Shown here: positions 30,188-40,629 of the stretch, piece after piece
Numbering within the stretch: position 1 is the stretch's first letter
Layout of the letters: every line of letters begins with the position of its first letter
Assembly: GCA_023053575.1 (NCBI GenBank)
Contig: JAKZAP010000018.1
Span: forward strand, 2,790,001 to 2,854,000
DNA from: Branchinecta lynchi
Lineage: Eukaryota; Arthropoda; Branchiopoda; Anostraca; Branchinectidae
DNA length: 64,000 bases
Reading direction: 5' to 3'
Made by a program: the position numbers and the translations under genes
Notes under the pieces: generated by a model
Database searches by the model: none
Seen by the model: the letters and a program-made list of their open reading frames with translations, nothing else
Told to the model about the DNA's origin: nothing

Positions 30188-31313
30188 TCAAGACCAAAGG
30201 TTTCGATGGGATCCCAAAAATTCCATATCTGACCCAGACAACTGGGTCTTGTTTTAGCCAGATCCAGTCTTCGCCAGACTCCTTGAACATTTTTACTATT
30301 AAAATTCAGAAATAGATTAAGGCCAAATACCTAATCATCAGAGAAAAACAAGTTCAGATATAGATTCACCATTGTGTTTACCCCTACAAGTCATATCTGT
30401 TTTGACAAAAACTTCCTGCCACATCTGCCAATCTCCCGGTTTCGGCCGAACTCCGGAACTACTTGTCCGGCGACAAAAGAAAGCTCAAAAACGAACTCGG
30501 GGTATCTTCTTTCCCCAATAATGAACATCTAATCAACTTCAAATAAAAATTTAACTTGTAACAAATTTTCCGACTCCAGCCGGATTCCGGTCGAACTATA
30601 TGTCCGGGTAAAAGTGATTGTCACACACGGATTCACCGTCTCTATTTATCCCTAATTCAGATATCTAATCAACTACAAATAAAACTTTAACTTTTAACAA
30701 TATTCCGGTTTTGGCCGGATTCCGGGCGAACTACATGTCCGGGTAGAAAATTGTTTTCACATAAGTGTTCAGCATGCCTTCTTGCCCTAAATCGAACATC
30801 TAATCAACTCCAAATAAAACTTCTACTTTTAACAAACTTTCCGGTTTGGGCCGGGTTTCGGGCGAACTACTTGTCCGTCGAGAAAATGGTTTTCACCATC
30901 GTGTTCAGCATGTCTTCCTACCCTTAAATCAGACATCTAATCAACTTCAAATGAAACTCTTACTTCTAACAAACTTTCCGGTTTCGGCCGGATTTCGGGC
31001 GAACTACTTGTCCGATGACAAAATAAATTTGACCATCGTGCTCAGCATGTCTTTTTACCCCATAATCTACTATCACATTAGCTGGTTCAAAATATTTTAT
31101 TTGCCCCTTAATTTGAACCCCCAACCCTAAATATACGGCTATAAAGCCCATCTACGAACTGTCCGATGATCCAACGAATCCTAACACCAAGTTTCATGAA
31201 AATACCTCCTTCCCTTCGAGAGTTATCGTGCTTACAGACGGACGGACGGACGGACAGACGGGCAACTTTTGCGATGTCAAGTATCCCTCCACTTACGTTT
31301 TGGGATCCCAAAA
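30188..31313 (+). mobile_element. 'GGGATCCC' element, copy 4, inserted into a LINE fragment
   Basis: It begins TCAAGACCAAAGGTTTCGAT and ends with TTTTGGGATCCCAAAA (31298-31313). It carries about five ~137-bp units, CCAAGTTTCATGAAAATACC, GAGAGTTATCGTGC and (GACG)n at 31237-31260. Comparison with the intact LINE end at 38510-38540 shows left flank TTTACCA and right flank CCAAAAACTTC, so any target duplication is short (about CCA) or absent. Confidence 0.85.
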
Positions 31314-31490
31314 ACTTCTCTACGTCTCTACAAAAACTACTCAACTCACTACAAAAACAAACAAAGCGTTCCATATTTTCATCCATCTTTCCGCATAACG
31401 GGCAAAAATAAGGACCAGATGCGCACTTGATTCTACCAACATATTGTCTTCCCGTATAAACTTTTACAGGAATCACACCGACCTTACGAC
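31314..31490 (-). pseudogene. LINE 3' fragment, right part (ORF2 zinc finger)
   Basis: The minus strand encodes GPYFCPLCGKMDENMERFVC followed by FCSELSSFCRDVEKF, the Cys-rich C-terminal finger of LINE ORF2, cut by the element at 31313 and continuing at 30187. Upstream it reaches RRQYVGRIKCAS. Not functional. Confidence 0.75.
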
Positions 31491-31525
31491 AGCCACAGCG
31501 AATGACAAATTTACCAACTTGAAAA

Positions 31526-32616
31526 ACAAGACCAAAGGTTTCGATGGGATACCAAAAATTCAGTATCTGACCAAGACAACCGGGTCAAGTGTCTGAGCCA
31601 GATCCAGTCTTCAGCAGACTCCTTGAACAATTTTACTATTAAAATTCAGAAACAGGTTAAGGACAAACAGCTAATCATAGTTCAGATATGGATTCAGCAT
31701 GTGTGTTTACCCCTATAAGTCATATCAGTTTTGGCGAAAACTTCCTGCCACTTCTGTCAATTTCCCGGTTTCGGCCTCACTCCGGAACTACTTGTCCGGT
31801 GAAAAAAGAAAGCTAAAAAATTTCTCTTCTTTCCCCAATAATTGACATCTAACCAACTTCAAATGAAAATTTAAATAACAAATTTTCCGACTCCAGCCGG
31901 ATTCCGGTCGAACTATACGTCTGGAGAAAAAGTGATCGTCAAACACGGGTTCAGCATCTATCATTACCCTTAATTCGGATTTCTAATCAACCACAAATAA
32001 AACTTTAACTTTTAACAATTTTCCGGTTTTGGCCGGATCCCAGGCGAACTACATATCCGGGTAGAAAATTGTTTTCACAAAAGTGTTCAGCATGTCTTCT
32101 TGCCCTAAATCGAACATCTAATCAACTCCAAATAAAACTTTTAATTTTAACAAACTTTCCGGTTTGGGCCGGATTCCGGGAGAACTACTTGTCCATCGAG
32201 AAAACGGTTTTCACCATCGTGTTCAGCATGTCTTCTTACCCCTAAATCGAACATCTAATCAACTTCAAATAAAACTTTTAACTCAACAAACTTTCCGGTT
32301 TGGGCCGGATTCCGGGCGAACTACTTGTCCGTCGAGAAAATGGTTTTCACCATCATGTTCAGAATTTCTTCTTACACCATAATGGACTATCACATTAGCT
32401 GTTTCAAAATGTTTGGTTTGCCCCTTAATTTGAACCCCCTCCCCACCCCTAAATGTAGGGCTTATCTACGAACTTGGCTTGTCCGATGACCCAACGCATC
32501 CTCACCAAGTTTCATCAAAATATCTCATTCCCTTCAAAAGTTATCGTGCTTACAGACAGACGGGCAACTTTTGCGATGTCATAGGTATCCCTCCACTTAC
32601 GTTTTGGGATCCCAAG
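31526..32616 (+). mobile_element. 'GGGATCCC' element, copy 5
   Basis: It begins ACAAGACCAAAGGTTTCGAT, then GGGATACC, and ends GTTTTGGGATCCCAAG at 32601-32616. It has about five tandem units, CCCCTCCCCACCCCTAAATG, CACCAAGTTTCATCAAAATA, AAAAGTTATCGTGC and a shortened GACAGACGG run. It follows copy 4 in the same orientation after about 210 bp. Confidence 0.8.
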
Positions 32617-32974
32617 AAAGCTTCCTTGCAGCAAACCCAGGAAAATGTCATAACAATATAATTTGTAGCGATAAGGTTAATGCTCCGGTGCAGTTTACAA
32701 GTAAAAATGTAAATACAAGACAAACAAGGTAATTCCAAGTGCAACAATCGTGCAATGCTAGCTATAATAAACATGTCGCAAGAGATAAATAATCCTGGTA
32801 GGATCAAACTGGCTTAGGGCTTTACGTCAGCGGCAAATATTACAGGACGACGGATGAATTAGTCACCATGTGAGCTGATGCGAACAATTTTCAGCTTTGT
32901 CATAACAAATTCAGTACAAGAATTTAGGAAACTTTGTTTGAACAGTTGAATAGTGTTTGACCAGTTCTTATAGC
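32617..32974. other. Intron sequence without recognised features
   Basis: No exon or dispersed repeat was recognised. A minus-strand frame at 32550-32807 overlaps the repeat end and has no support. Confidence 0.3.
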
Positions 32975-33245
32975 TACATATTTTCAGCCCAAGCTGACTG
33001 CGAATCATACTTGACAGTGCAGGATACATCATCTGCATTTACCAGAGCTATATATACAAGCAATTTTTATGAAGAAATTCACAAAATCAGATCCTTAAGC
33101 TATAATCTTTCCTTGTTTCTCCATAAATTCATGTTGCAGCTGGAGCGGCCTGAGCCTGAAGAGGCCCCTTGCTAAGACGGGCCAAAATGTAACTCTAATA
33201 AAATGCAACTGACATAGCCGTTTCACGCCGTCAATATCAGTTTCT
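32975..33245 (+). repeat. Hammerhead repeat, decayed plus copy with inverted partner half
   Basis: The left part carries the complement of the repeat end (CAGCCCAAGCTGACTGCGAA) and the right part the plus-strand motif at 33156-33187: GAGC, CTGAAGA, GGCCCCTTGCTAAGACGGGC with C, then AAAA instead of GAAA. Loss of G12 should abolish cleavage. Ends with AATAAAATGCAACTGACATA. Confidence 0.55.
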
Positions 33246-33933
33246 ATAGCTTTTTGGAATCATTGGTATATTGTTTCGTTACCCTTATGCCGTAACGCTT
33301 CGTTTCTTGTGTAAGTTTAAAATACGTAAAGCGTATTTTATTTCACTGGTGAGTCTCACCTGCCATCCGCATCTAAAGTTCCTATTAGCCTGGTTTAGGC
33401 GAAGATATTCAAACGAAAAAATATGTATTCTTTTACTTTTAATTATAGTCTTTTAAACTGTTATTTTAGTTCGTATTAATTTTGATGAATTGTATTTTAG
33501 AATCGTGATTTGAATAGAGAAAACTTAGGTTACAATTGTAAATAAACTAATAGATCTCTTGGTTGATGGTATTTACATATCCAGAACTCTTTTTTGTAAA
33601 ATATATTATGGATCAGCAAACCGAATTGTAAATTGTAAATATAGCCTACACAAATATTTCTAGTCTTCAGTCTTCACCCAGCTCACCACTGGACCACTGC
33701 TCATTGAAAAGCCGCGTTTGTGTTGAGATTAAAATTTCCCCCGTCTTAGTAGAGTTTACGTTGTGAGGAAGGTCTCCGATATTCTGAGTGCCATAACTAG
33801 AGCAGATAGTGGAAAATTTAAAAATACCCTAGCAGAATCCGAATTATTCAGTGTATTCAATTAAGTGACACAAAAATCAGTTGGCTTTTCAGTTAGACTT
33901 TAAGGCTTCTGTCGAGTCCATCATCTTTTCAAA
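33246..33933. other. Intron sequence without recognised features
   Basis: AT-rich, with no repeats or exons that I can match. Confidence 0.3.
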
Positions 33934-34175
33934 CAGGGAAAACAAGCCTGCTAAGCCCTTTGGTCAAGCTTTAAGTTGTGCGATGGCAGCTACGAGGGAA
34001 AATAAGCCTGCTAAGCCCTTTGGTCAAGCTTCAAGGTGTGCGATGGCAGCTACGAGGGAAAACAAGCCTGCTAAGCCCTTTGGTCAAGCTTTAAGTTGTG
34101 CGATGGCAGCTACGAGGGAAAACAAGCCTGCTAAGCCCTTTGGTCAAGCTTCAAGGTGTGCGATGGCAGCTACGA
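33934..34175 (+). repeat. 60-bp minisatellite, four units arranged as two A-B dimers
   Basis: Four 60-bp units start GGGAAAA(C/T)AAGCCTGCTA and end GCGATGGCAGCTACGA. Units 1 and 3 carry TTTAAGTTG, units 2 and 4 TTCAAGGTG, so the array is a duplicated 120-bp dimer. In one frame each unit encodes RENKPAKPFGQA then LSCAMAAT or SRCAMAAT. Flanking frames stay open from 33881 to 34207, and another frame runs through to 34434 (LKENKQPRGHRFKTVHPSLD). No known protein is recognised, so a coding role is unproven. Confidence 0.8.
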
Positions 34176-34912
34176 CAAACTTCCGGCTGAGAACTTGGTT
34201 GGGTTAAAAGAAAATAAGCAGCCAAGGGGCCACCGCTTCAAAACTGTTCATCCAAGCCTTGACGAGAATGTCGACCGTTCGGCATTTGGGAACAGAGTGG
34301 CCAGGGTTGCCAAGAACTCGACTCAAAAAACTGTCACAATTGCTGAGAAAAGGGTGCTTTTTGACACCTCGATTTCTTTTTTTTTTACATTCCGCTGCAC
34401 AACACGCACAATGCGAATAATTAGTCATTACTGAATTTGTAACATCATTTTTCAAAGCATTTCTTAACAATTATATCACAGTTTTTTAACAAAACTTAAT
34501 CGGAAATTAGCTTTATCTAAGGTTTCAATCTGTTTTTGTTTACCAAATGAAAGTAAAGTACATGTTTTGGGGAGCAGTAATCCGTTACTTTAGTAAAGTT
34601 ATTGAAAAAGTGTTTTTCTGACCTAAAAAGTGTTATTCGTAAGAAAAGGTGCCACTTTCAGAGAAAAAGAGTCATGGTGTCGCCCAGAGGCAGATAGTGT
34701 CAAAAAGCACCAAAAGTCGGCTGACGTCGACTGACGTATCCGTTCAGCACTGTCACATATGATTCGCAGTCAGCTTCGGCTGAAAGAATATTTATCCTCA
34801 AAGTACTTGTAAGTGTATTACGCTAGTTAGTTTGTTTCGTCTTAGTGTAGTTCGTAAATAGTTTATTCCTCTTCTAGCTTTACGCTATTTGGTAATAATA
34901 TTGACCGACTGA
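34176..34912. other. Mostly unassigned; remnant of the hammerhead repeat at 34727-34800
   Basis: Bases 34727-34800 (GACGTATCCGTTCAGCACTG, ATATGATTCGCAGTCAGCTT, GGCTGAAAGAATATTTA) match the downstream half of the hammerhead repeat but lack the ribozyme core. The rest is unassigned. Confidence 0.45.
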
Positions 34913-35392
34913 GAGCGTGTTCCACCCTTCTAACAATAGTTACTATTAGTTACTATTTCCGTTCCATCCTCACGAAAAGTTACTACGCTGACCGTTCCAA
35001 CCTTCTCGAAATAGTAACTAATAGTAACTATTTGCTTACCACGCTCGGGAGCGTAGTAACTACGGATCTCTGTAATGTGATTGGTCGGATTCGCCCCTGG
35101 CGTGAGATCCTGCTGGAAAATAGAAAAAGCGTTCAAGCCTTGACGGTAAAAAGCCAGAATTCGTGACGTCATGCGTAGTGAATGAATGAATATTTTTATT
35201 TACCCACTTCTATAAAATAGAAATAGTGGAGTACATAAAGAAAAGAAAGAAACACAACTTAAAATTAGCATACAACTTTACACATCAAACAGATTACACT
35301 TCAAACAAACGGACAAGACCGTGATGTGGAGAAAATGCAGCGACCGACAGATTCCTATGCAGTAACTACGGTAAGTAGGATGGAACACGCTC
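34913..35392. mobile_element. MITE family D, copy 1, interrupted by a retroelement tail
   Basis: The ends are GAGCGTGTTCCACCC and its complement GGATGGAACACGCTC. A second copy is at 45017-45310. Both share CTATTAGTTACTATTTCCGT, AACTATTTGCTTACCACGCT and GTGATTGGTCGGATTCGCCC. This copy is longer because about 177 bp (35186-35362) are inserted near its right end. No coding capacity. Confidence 0.8.
35186..35362 (-). mobile_element. Short retroposed insert with (ATTC)n tail nested in the MITE
   Basis: The insert starts GAATGAATGAATATTTTTAT on the plus strand, so on the minus strand it ends in an ATTC microsatellite tail. Flanks ATGCGTAGT and ATGCAGTAA resemble a degenerated target duplication. 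The copy at 45017-45310 lacks it, which defines its borders. Its body may be a SINE or LINE 3' end; no match within the window. Confidence 0.6.
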
Positions 35393-36218
35393 TGATTGAT
35401 CTCAGCTCTATTCGGTTAAACTTTAAAGCACAATGGACACTTCTATTGCTTTACTTTGTATCAAGTGCTTCACAAATCAACATTTCCGACTTCCTTTAGA
35501 AGGCGCTGCGAAAATCGGCCGTTTTCTTGTTATCCGTTGCCTTTACCTCTCTGGCATTTCGGCAATCCAAATCCTAGGAGCTGGGATATCGTGGCAAGAA
35601 ATTCAAAAACTCACAGCAATGCTTGACAGAAAAGGATATATTTGAGATGTCACCAAAGTCAAGCCGCAGATGCAGTTTACCTGATTCGTCTAGTGTTTCA
35701 TCAGAAGTTCCATGGCTTAAACTGCCTATTAAAAGTTTTTCTTTGTGGAATAGTGTTGTGAAGCTTGATTAGCTTGCTTTATAAAATGTACCAGAATATA
35801 CAATAAGCGTATAAAAAATAACATAGCTACAATAATCATTCGAAAACAAATAACCTTTTGAAATCTGAATTATACAAGCTGATTTATGCATACAATAAAG
35901 ATCTACTAAGTGTTATAAGAAACATCACTTTTATCCTTGTCCAGGCTATTAAACTGAGCATGTACTGGCCCCAAAAATTACGCTTTGAAATATCACAGAG
36001 AGGAAATTGTTGAAAAAGCTGCTGATCTAGGGGGTAAACATTGTTACTAGGTTGTTACAGAGTGGGATTGGGGTAGTTTGATGTGCCCATTGAACTTTAA
36101 GGATTAAAGGATTAAGCTTCAACTCTTGATACAATTCACGGAAGACCGAGCTGTATGGCACATTCGGTTCGTGCGCTATGATACAAGTATAAGTATATAA
36201 GTAGGACTCGACTCTCAC
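35393..36218. other. Intron sequence without recognised features
   Basis: A 70-codon plus-strand frame (35433-35645) was inspected but shows no motif or splice support. Confidence 0.3.
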
Positions 36219-36404
36219 CTGGCAGGTAGTGGAGGAGGAGGGAACAGATGGAGTATACTGCTGGAGCATAAGTGATATCCGGAAAGTTGTAGGCCAAGAC
36301 GTTGACGATCCTCCTAGCCACTAGCACGCCTTCTTTGTCAAGGTGGTAGCTCTTGAGATGGCGGGAGTCCAACAGGGAGGGGAGCTGCATGTTCGCTTGC
36401 AAGT
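36219..36404 (-). CDS. TBC1D24: TBC1D24-like gene, TBC-domain exon with degenerate catalytic motif
   Basis: This 186-bp exon starts in phase 1 after acceptor AATCTTGTAG and ends in phase 1 before GTGAGA. It encodes LPSLLDSRHLKSYHLDKEG, VLVARRIVNVLAYNFPDITY and APAVYSICSLLLHYLP. FPDITYAPAV...LLLHY is the family signature (human FPDISFCPAL...LLLHY). In ordinary TBC proteins this place holds the YxQGM glutamine finger; here, as in TBC1D24/Skywalker, it is absent, and the IxxDxxR arginine finger is also not visible. The exon thus predicts a TBC fold without classical GAP catalysis. Its acceptor is tandemly duplicated upstream (36405-36885). Confidence 0.92.
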
Positions 36405-36885
36405 CTACAAGATTACCATTTATAAGGAAAAGGTAAGAGAAATCAAGGTAAGGTAAGAGTAAGGTCTCTCTAAGGGCTTTAGCAAATCCTAAATTTGCTT
36501 GAAAGTCTACAAGATTACCATTTATAAGGAAAAGGTAAAGGAAGTAAGGTAAGGTAAGACTAAGGTCTCTCTAAGGGCTTTAGCAAATACTAAATTTGCT
36601 TGCAAGTTTACAAGATTACCATTTATAAGGAAAAGGTAAGAGAAATCAAGGTAAGGTAAGAGTAAGGTCTCTCTGAGGGCTTTAGCAAATCCTAAACTTG
36701 ACTGCAAGTCTACAAGATTACCATTTAATGGAAAAGGTAAGAGAAATTAAGGTAAGGTAAAACTAAGGTCTCTCTAAGGGCCTTAGCAAATCCTAAATCT
36801 TGCGTGCAAATCTACAAGATTACCATTTATAAGGAAAAGGTAAAGAAAGTAAGGTAAGATAAGACTAAGGTCTCTCTAAGGATCA
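36405..36885 (-). repeat. Five tandem ~102-bp copies of the intron 3' end and splice acceptor
   Basis: Units recur every 101-102 bp with their TCTACAAGATTACCATT(T) blocks at about 36404, 36506, 36607, 36709 and 36811. On the minus strand each holds a pyrimidine-rich tract (CTTACCTTACCTT, TTCTCTTACCTTTTCC) followed by AATGGTAATCTTGTAG and the first bases of the exon, (A)CTTGCA. The real acceptor of the exon at 36219-36404 is the copy nearest the exon; four more potential acceptors lie upstream of it. Confidence 0.85.
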
Positions 36886-37055
36886 TTTCAACACAGGGCA
36901 GACAGTTGAGCGCCTAGGGTTAGGAGCGAATTTAATCTTAAAGGACCTGTCTTACCTATAATACTAACGCAACGCACTTCCATAATCACTCTATATATTT
37001 CTAAACCCGGAGACCCTAATTTCGTACGGTACATTCTAACCCCCCTAACAGAACC

Positions 37056-37297
37056 ATGTTGATTTTCTCAGTTGCCCTGTTTTGTTACCTTCGATGTGTA
37101 TCACACTGTCGACGGTTGTCTGCAAGAAGTTTTTCCGTCAGAAAAAACAGTTATGTAAATTGTTTTCCTGTTTCCGCTATAATATCAGCGGTTCTCGGAA
37201 AAGGCTTAAAACAGCCAAAAACGTGGGTTATTTGTTGAAAGCACAGCCTAGTTTTAAAGTAATCAAATATTTTAAAATACTGTACGTTGAAGACTAA
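37056..37297 (+). pseudogene. Repeated coding remnant (copy 2 of 3), possibly CARD-like
   Basis: It shares GGCTTAAAACAGCCAAA, TTTGTTGAAAGCACAGCCTA and GTTTTAAAGTAATCAA with the minus-strand copy at 14342-14572, but its frames are broken. A third relative lies at about 55400-55570. Function unknown. Confidence 0.3.
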
Positions 37298-38224
37298 ATA
37301 CTGGAAGGGGTCCTTTAAGGGGAAAGAGAAGGGCGGTGCATCCTTTCGTCTTATATGATGAGAGTGTGGTACATTTAATGTGTGATGGAATGAGTGAATG
37401 GAGGTGTCGAGAGCGCCTTATGAACGAAATATGGGCGGTAAAAATGTGAAAGATGAGTGATTTTTGAAAGTGACCGATTTGCGACGCTATGCTTGAGATT
37501 TACGACTTATCACAGAATAAGGTTCTCAGACTAATGGGATTGGGGTTAGTAGTTAGGATTGCTAACGTTTACTTCATAATTTATTGCTACCATTCCTCGC
37601 GATTTTTCTCCACTAAATTCTATTCTATTCCATACCATTGACTATCGTTCGCAGAACATCAACTGATGAACCATTTGATGATGGTCGATAGGGAATTCGT
37701 GTAGTATAGGAGCGGGTCTGGGTAGAGGAACCGGGAAGGACTTTTTTAATGTGTTTAGTTTCACAGAATGTTTCACAAATAGTTTGAGGGATTAAACAAA
37801 AAGAACTAAACGACTAAATTCAGATCTACACTTTTACTTGAAAATCAGAAGCTGAATTCCATGCAGTTACCCCACACAGTGGCCTGATCTGTTCTGGGTC
37901 TGTACACAACAAAGTATATGTCCTTAGTATGGTTCTGCACACCAATTTTTTACTTCTGGCCATCGAGACTGCTCTGCCATGAAGCTATGTAAAAGTACTT
38001 GTTTTCATTATTTGAAATTTGATGAATCTGAAATGAAATGAAGTTGCGCACTGATCTCCAGACGCGTTTGGTACATAACATGCCAGGAGTTTTCAAGAAG
38101 AAGAATAATAAAGATTTCCCCCGCATCCCCACTAAAGTGTCCGGATCCGGTCTGGATCAACAAATGATACATATTTAAGGCTTATAACCGTTATGCCTAC
38201 CTGTCACCACTGTCAAGCCTTCCA
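37298..38224. other. Intron sequence without recognised features
   Basis: No exon, RNA gene or shared repeat was recognised. Confidence 0.3.
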
Positions 38225-38605
38225 TATGAATGAATGAATGTATTCAAAAAAAAGCCCTATGGGCCATAGCGGGCAAAATATAAAAATAAACAAGCACTCC
38301 AACTGCAATGTACCAGTCCAAGTATTTAACACTCGAACTCATACTTCTAATAGCTAAATAACTATTAAACAAACTAATACCTATCCCTACCACAACATCA
38401 ACCTACAATATAACGTTCACGGTGCTCCATGGCAACCTTCAGGAGTCTACCCAACCGACGCAACTCTTGGAACACTTTGCTACCCATCAAATCTTTCAAA
38501 GACCTCCCTTGCAGAACCTCCTTACCAAAAACTTCTCTCCTTAGATCCCTCAACTCACTACAAGAACAAACCAAGTGTTCCACATCTTCATCCATCTTTC
38601 CGCAT
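38225..38605 (-). pseudogene. LINE 3' fragment (ORF2 C-terminus, 3' UTR, tail)
   Basis: On the minus strand the frame encodes LCGKMDEDVEHLVCSCSEL, RDLRREVFGKEVLQGRSL and LRRLGRLLKVAMEHRERYI, then stops at 38398. The 3' UTR continues through a GCTATGGCCCATAGGGC block to a (CATT)n-type tail (complement TGAATGAATGAATG at 38228). It is the uninterrupted reference for the split copy at 29945/31314. Confidence 0.8.
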
Positions 38606-38949
38606 AACATAAATTATAATAATATAACAATAATTTATAGACTAGTTGACGACGAACAAGTCTGAATTACGGCAATTATATCAATATATTATTTATCCAA
38701 AATGCGAACGAGGGCTGGGAAGACTCCACCCCTCCCCCTAAAGTTTTCCATGAATTTTCCATGACAATTTTGAGGTTATGCACATGTGTAACCAGCAGGG
38801 GCGTCACTAGCCTTTTACCTTTGGGGGGGGGGACGTCAAGTTTGTGTCAACGGACTTAAAAATATGCCGACAAAAAACACAACGTTGCCGCCTCGCGACA
38901 ACGGCGTACATTTTCCGCCAGCATAGAATAGAACCGGGGTAAAAACTGG

Positions 38950-39775
38950 TATGCATCCGTTGAGATTATTCCTTTGATGTAATTTCGTATATTAAAGTTC
39001 ACATTTTTGGCTTTCCATTTTAGCTTTCGCTAAACAGCGAAGCTTCCAACGCCTGTACGAAGAGCAAGTTAAACTAAGCGCCACAGGCGAAATTTTAAAA
39101 ATCTACCTTTTTTCCGGAAAATACCTACCATACAAGTTCTAGCTTTTAATGTGTTTCAGACCCCCACGGATTTCAATCCTAAAACCCCAATTAAATGAAA
39201 CACCGTTCTTCCAAATAAAGAATACTACAAAATGCGCCACAGGCGAAATTTTGTTTAAACTAACTATAATGCATAGGTTCAGATTATTCCTTTGCTAAAC
39301 TTCTGATATTAAAGTTCACATATTCGGCTTTTCATTTTGACTTTCACTAAAAAGCGAAGCTTCCAACGACTGTACCAAGACAAGCTAAACCAAGCGCCGA
39401 AGGCGAAATTTTTTAAATCTGCTTTTTTCCGGAAAAATTTAGCTCTTTTACCATACAATTTCCGGTTTTTAACGTGTTTCAAACCACAAGAATGTCTGTC
39501 CTAAAAAAAAAATAAATGATAAACCGTTTTTCTAAATAGAGAATACTACAAAATGCGCCGCAGGCAAAATTTTGTGTAAAATTAACTGTAATTCATCAGT
39601 TGAGATTGTTCCTTTGATTTAAATTCATAAATTTAAATTCACATACTCGGCTTTCGTTTCAACTTTCGCTAAGAAACGAAGCTTCTAACGACTGTAGGCT
39701 ACCCACAACAAGTTGTACTAAGAAACGTCGGCGAAATTATTTTAAATCTGTATTTTTTCCGGAAAGTTTAAGCCC
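38950..39775. repeat. Three tandem units of about 310-325 bp
   Basis: GTTGAGATTATTCCTTTGAT-like starts occur at about 38959, 39277 and 39599. Each is followed by AAAGTTCACAT, GGCTTT(C/T)CATTTT, AGCGAAGCTTCCAACG, GCGCC(A/G)CAGGCGAAATTTT and TTTTTTCCGGAAAA. Non-coding as far as I can see. Confidence 0.75.
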
Positions 39776-40505
39776 GACAAATGTTTGAAGAATTTGATTT
39801 CTTCCGTATAAAAAGACCCGACAAGAATACCGACGCCCAACAAAAGCATTCCGAATTCGATTTCTTCTGTGTTTTGCCCGACAAGACTGTAAAGAACTTT
39901 ATTTTTTACGTGTAAATAGAAGCCGATGTACCGACGAGACTTGAACTTTCGACATGGTTACAGAATTTGATTTTTTTTTTTTTTTTTTTTCGTGTAAAAA
40001 GAACCCAATGTGCCGACGAGAATACTGACGCCCGACAAAACCATCGAGCATTTGATTTTTCCTGTGTTTTGCTCGACCAACTGTACAGAACTTTATTTCT
40101 TACGTGCCTTTGTGCCGATGATACTTGAACTTCCCTGGTACTCCCGACAAAGTTTGCAAAATTTGATTTCTTACGTATAAGTAGAACCCGATGTGCCGAC
40201 GAGTCGACCGATGCCCGATAAAAGCATTCAAACTTTATTTCTTCTGGATTCTTTATGTATAAAAAGAACCCGATGAGAATACCGAGGCACGATGAAAGCA
40301 TGCAGAATTCGATTTCTTCCGTGTTTTGCCCGAACAATGTTTGCAGGATTTCATTTCTTGCGTATAAAAAGACCCGATGTGCCGACGATTCACCGACGCC
40401 TGACAAAAAAAAATACAAAATGTTGTTTCTTCTGTGTTTGCCTTCGCTTCGCACCGACAAACAAGTGAACTTTCGCCGGACTTCGCCCGATGAAAGTACT
40501 TTCTC
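39776..40505. repeat. Short-period array rich in CCCGACAA and GATTTCTTC
   Basis: Blocks such as TCGATTTCTTCTGTGTTTTG, CCCGACAA, GTATAAAAAGA(A)CCCGA and GTGCCGACGA recur about every 50-110 bp. The long minus-strand frames across it (39906-40642; 234 and 129 codons) simply translate this repetition. Confidence 0.7.
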
Positions 40506-40629
40506 AAGACCTTTGCCCCCCCCCCACCCATAGTGACGACCCTGGTAACCAGGGGAAGTGAGAAAATAATGGTCTCCACTCGTAAACATGCATGTTTTTT
40601 GTACATACATTTTACTAACATGTTTTTAT

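Noticed and set aside
36405..36885. CRISPR-like regularly spaced repeats
   Set aside because: The units are contiguous 102-bp tandem duplications without unique spacers, in a eukaryotic intron.
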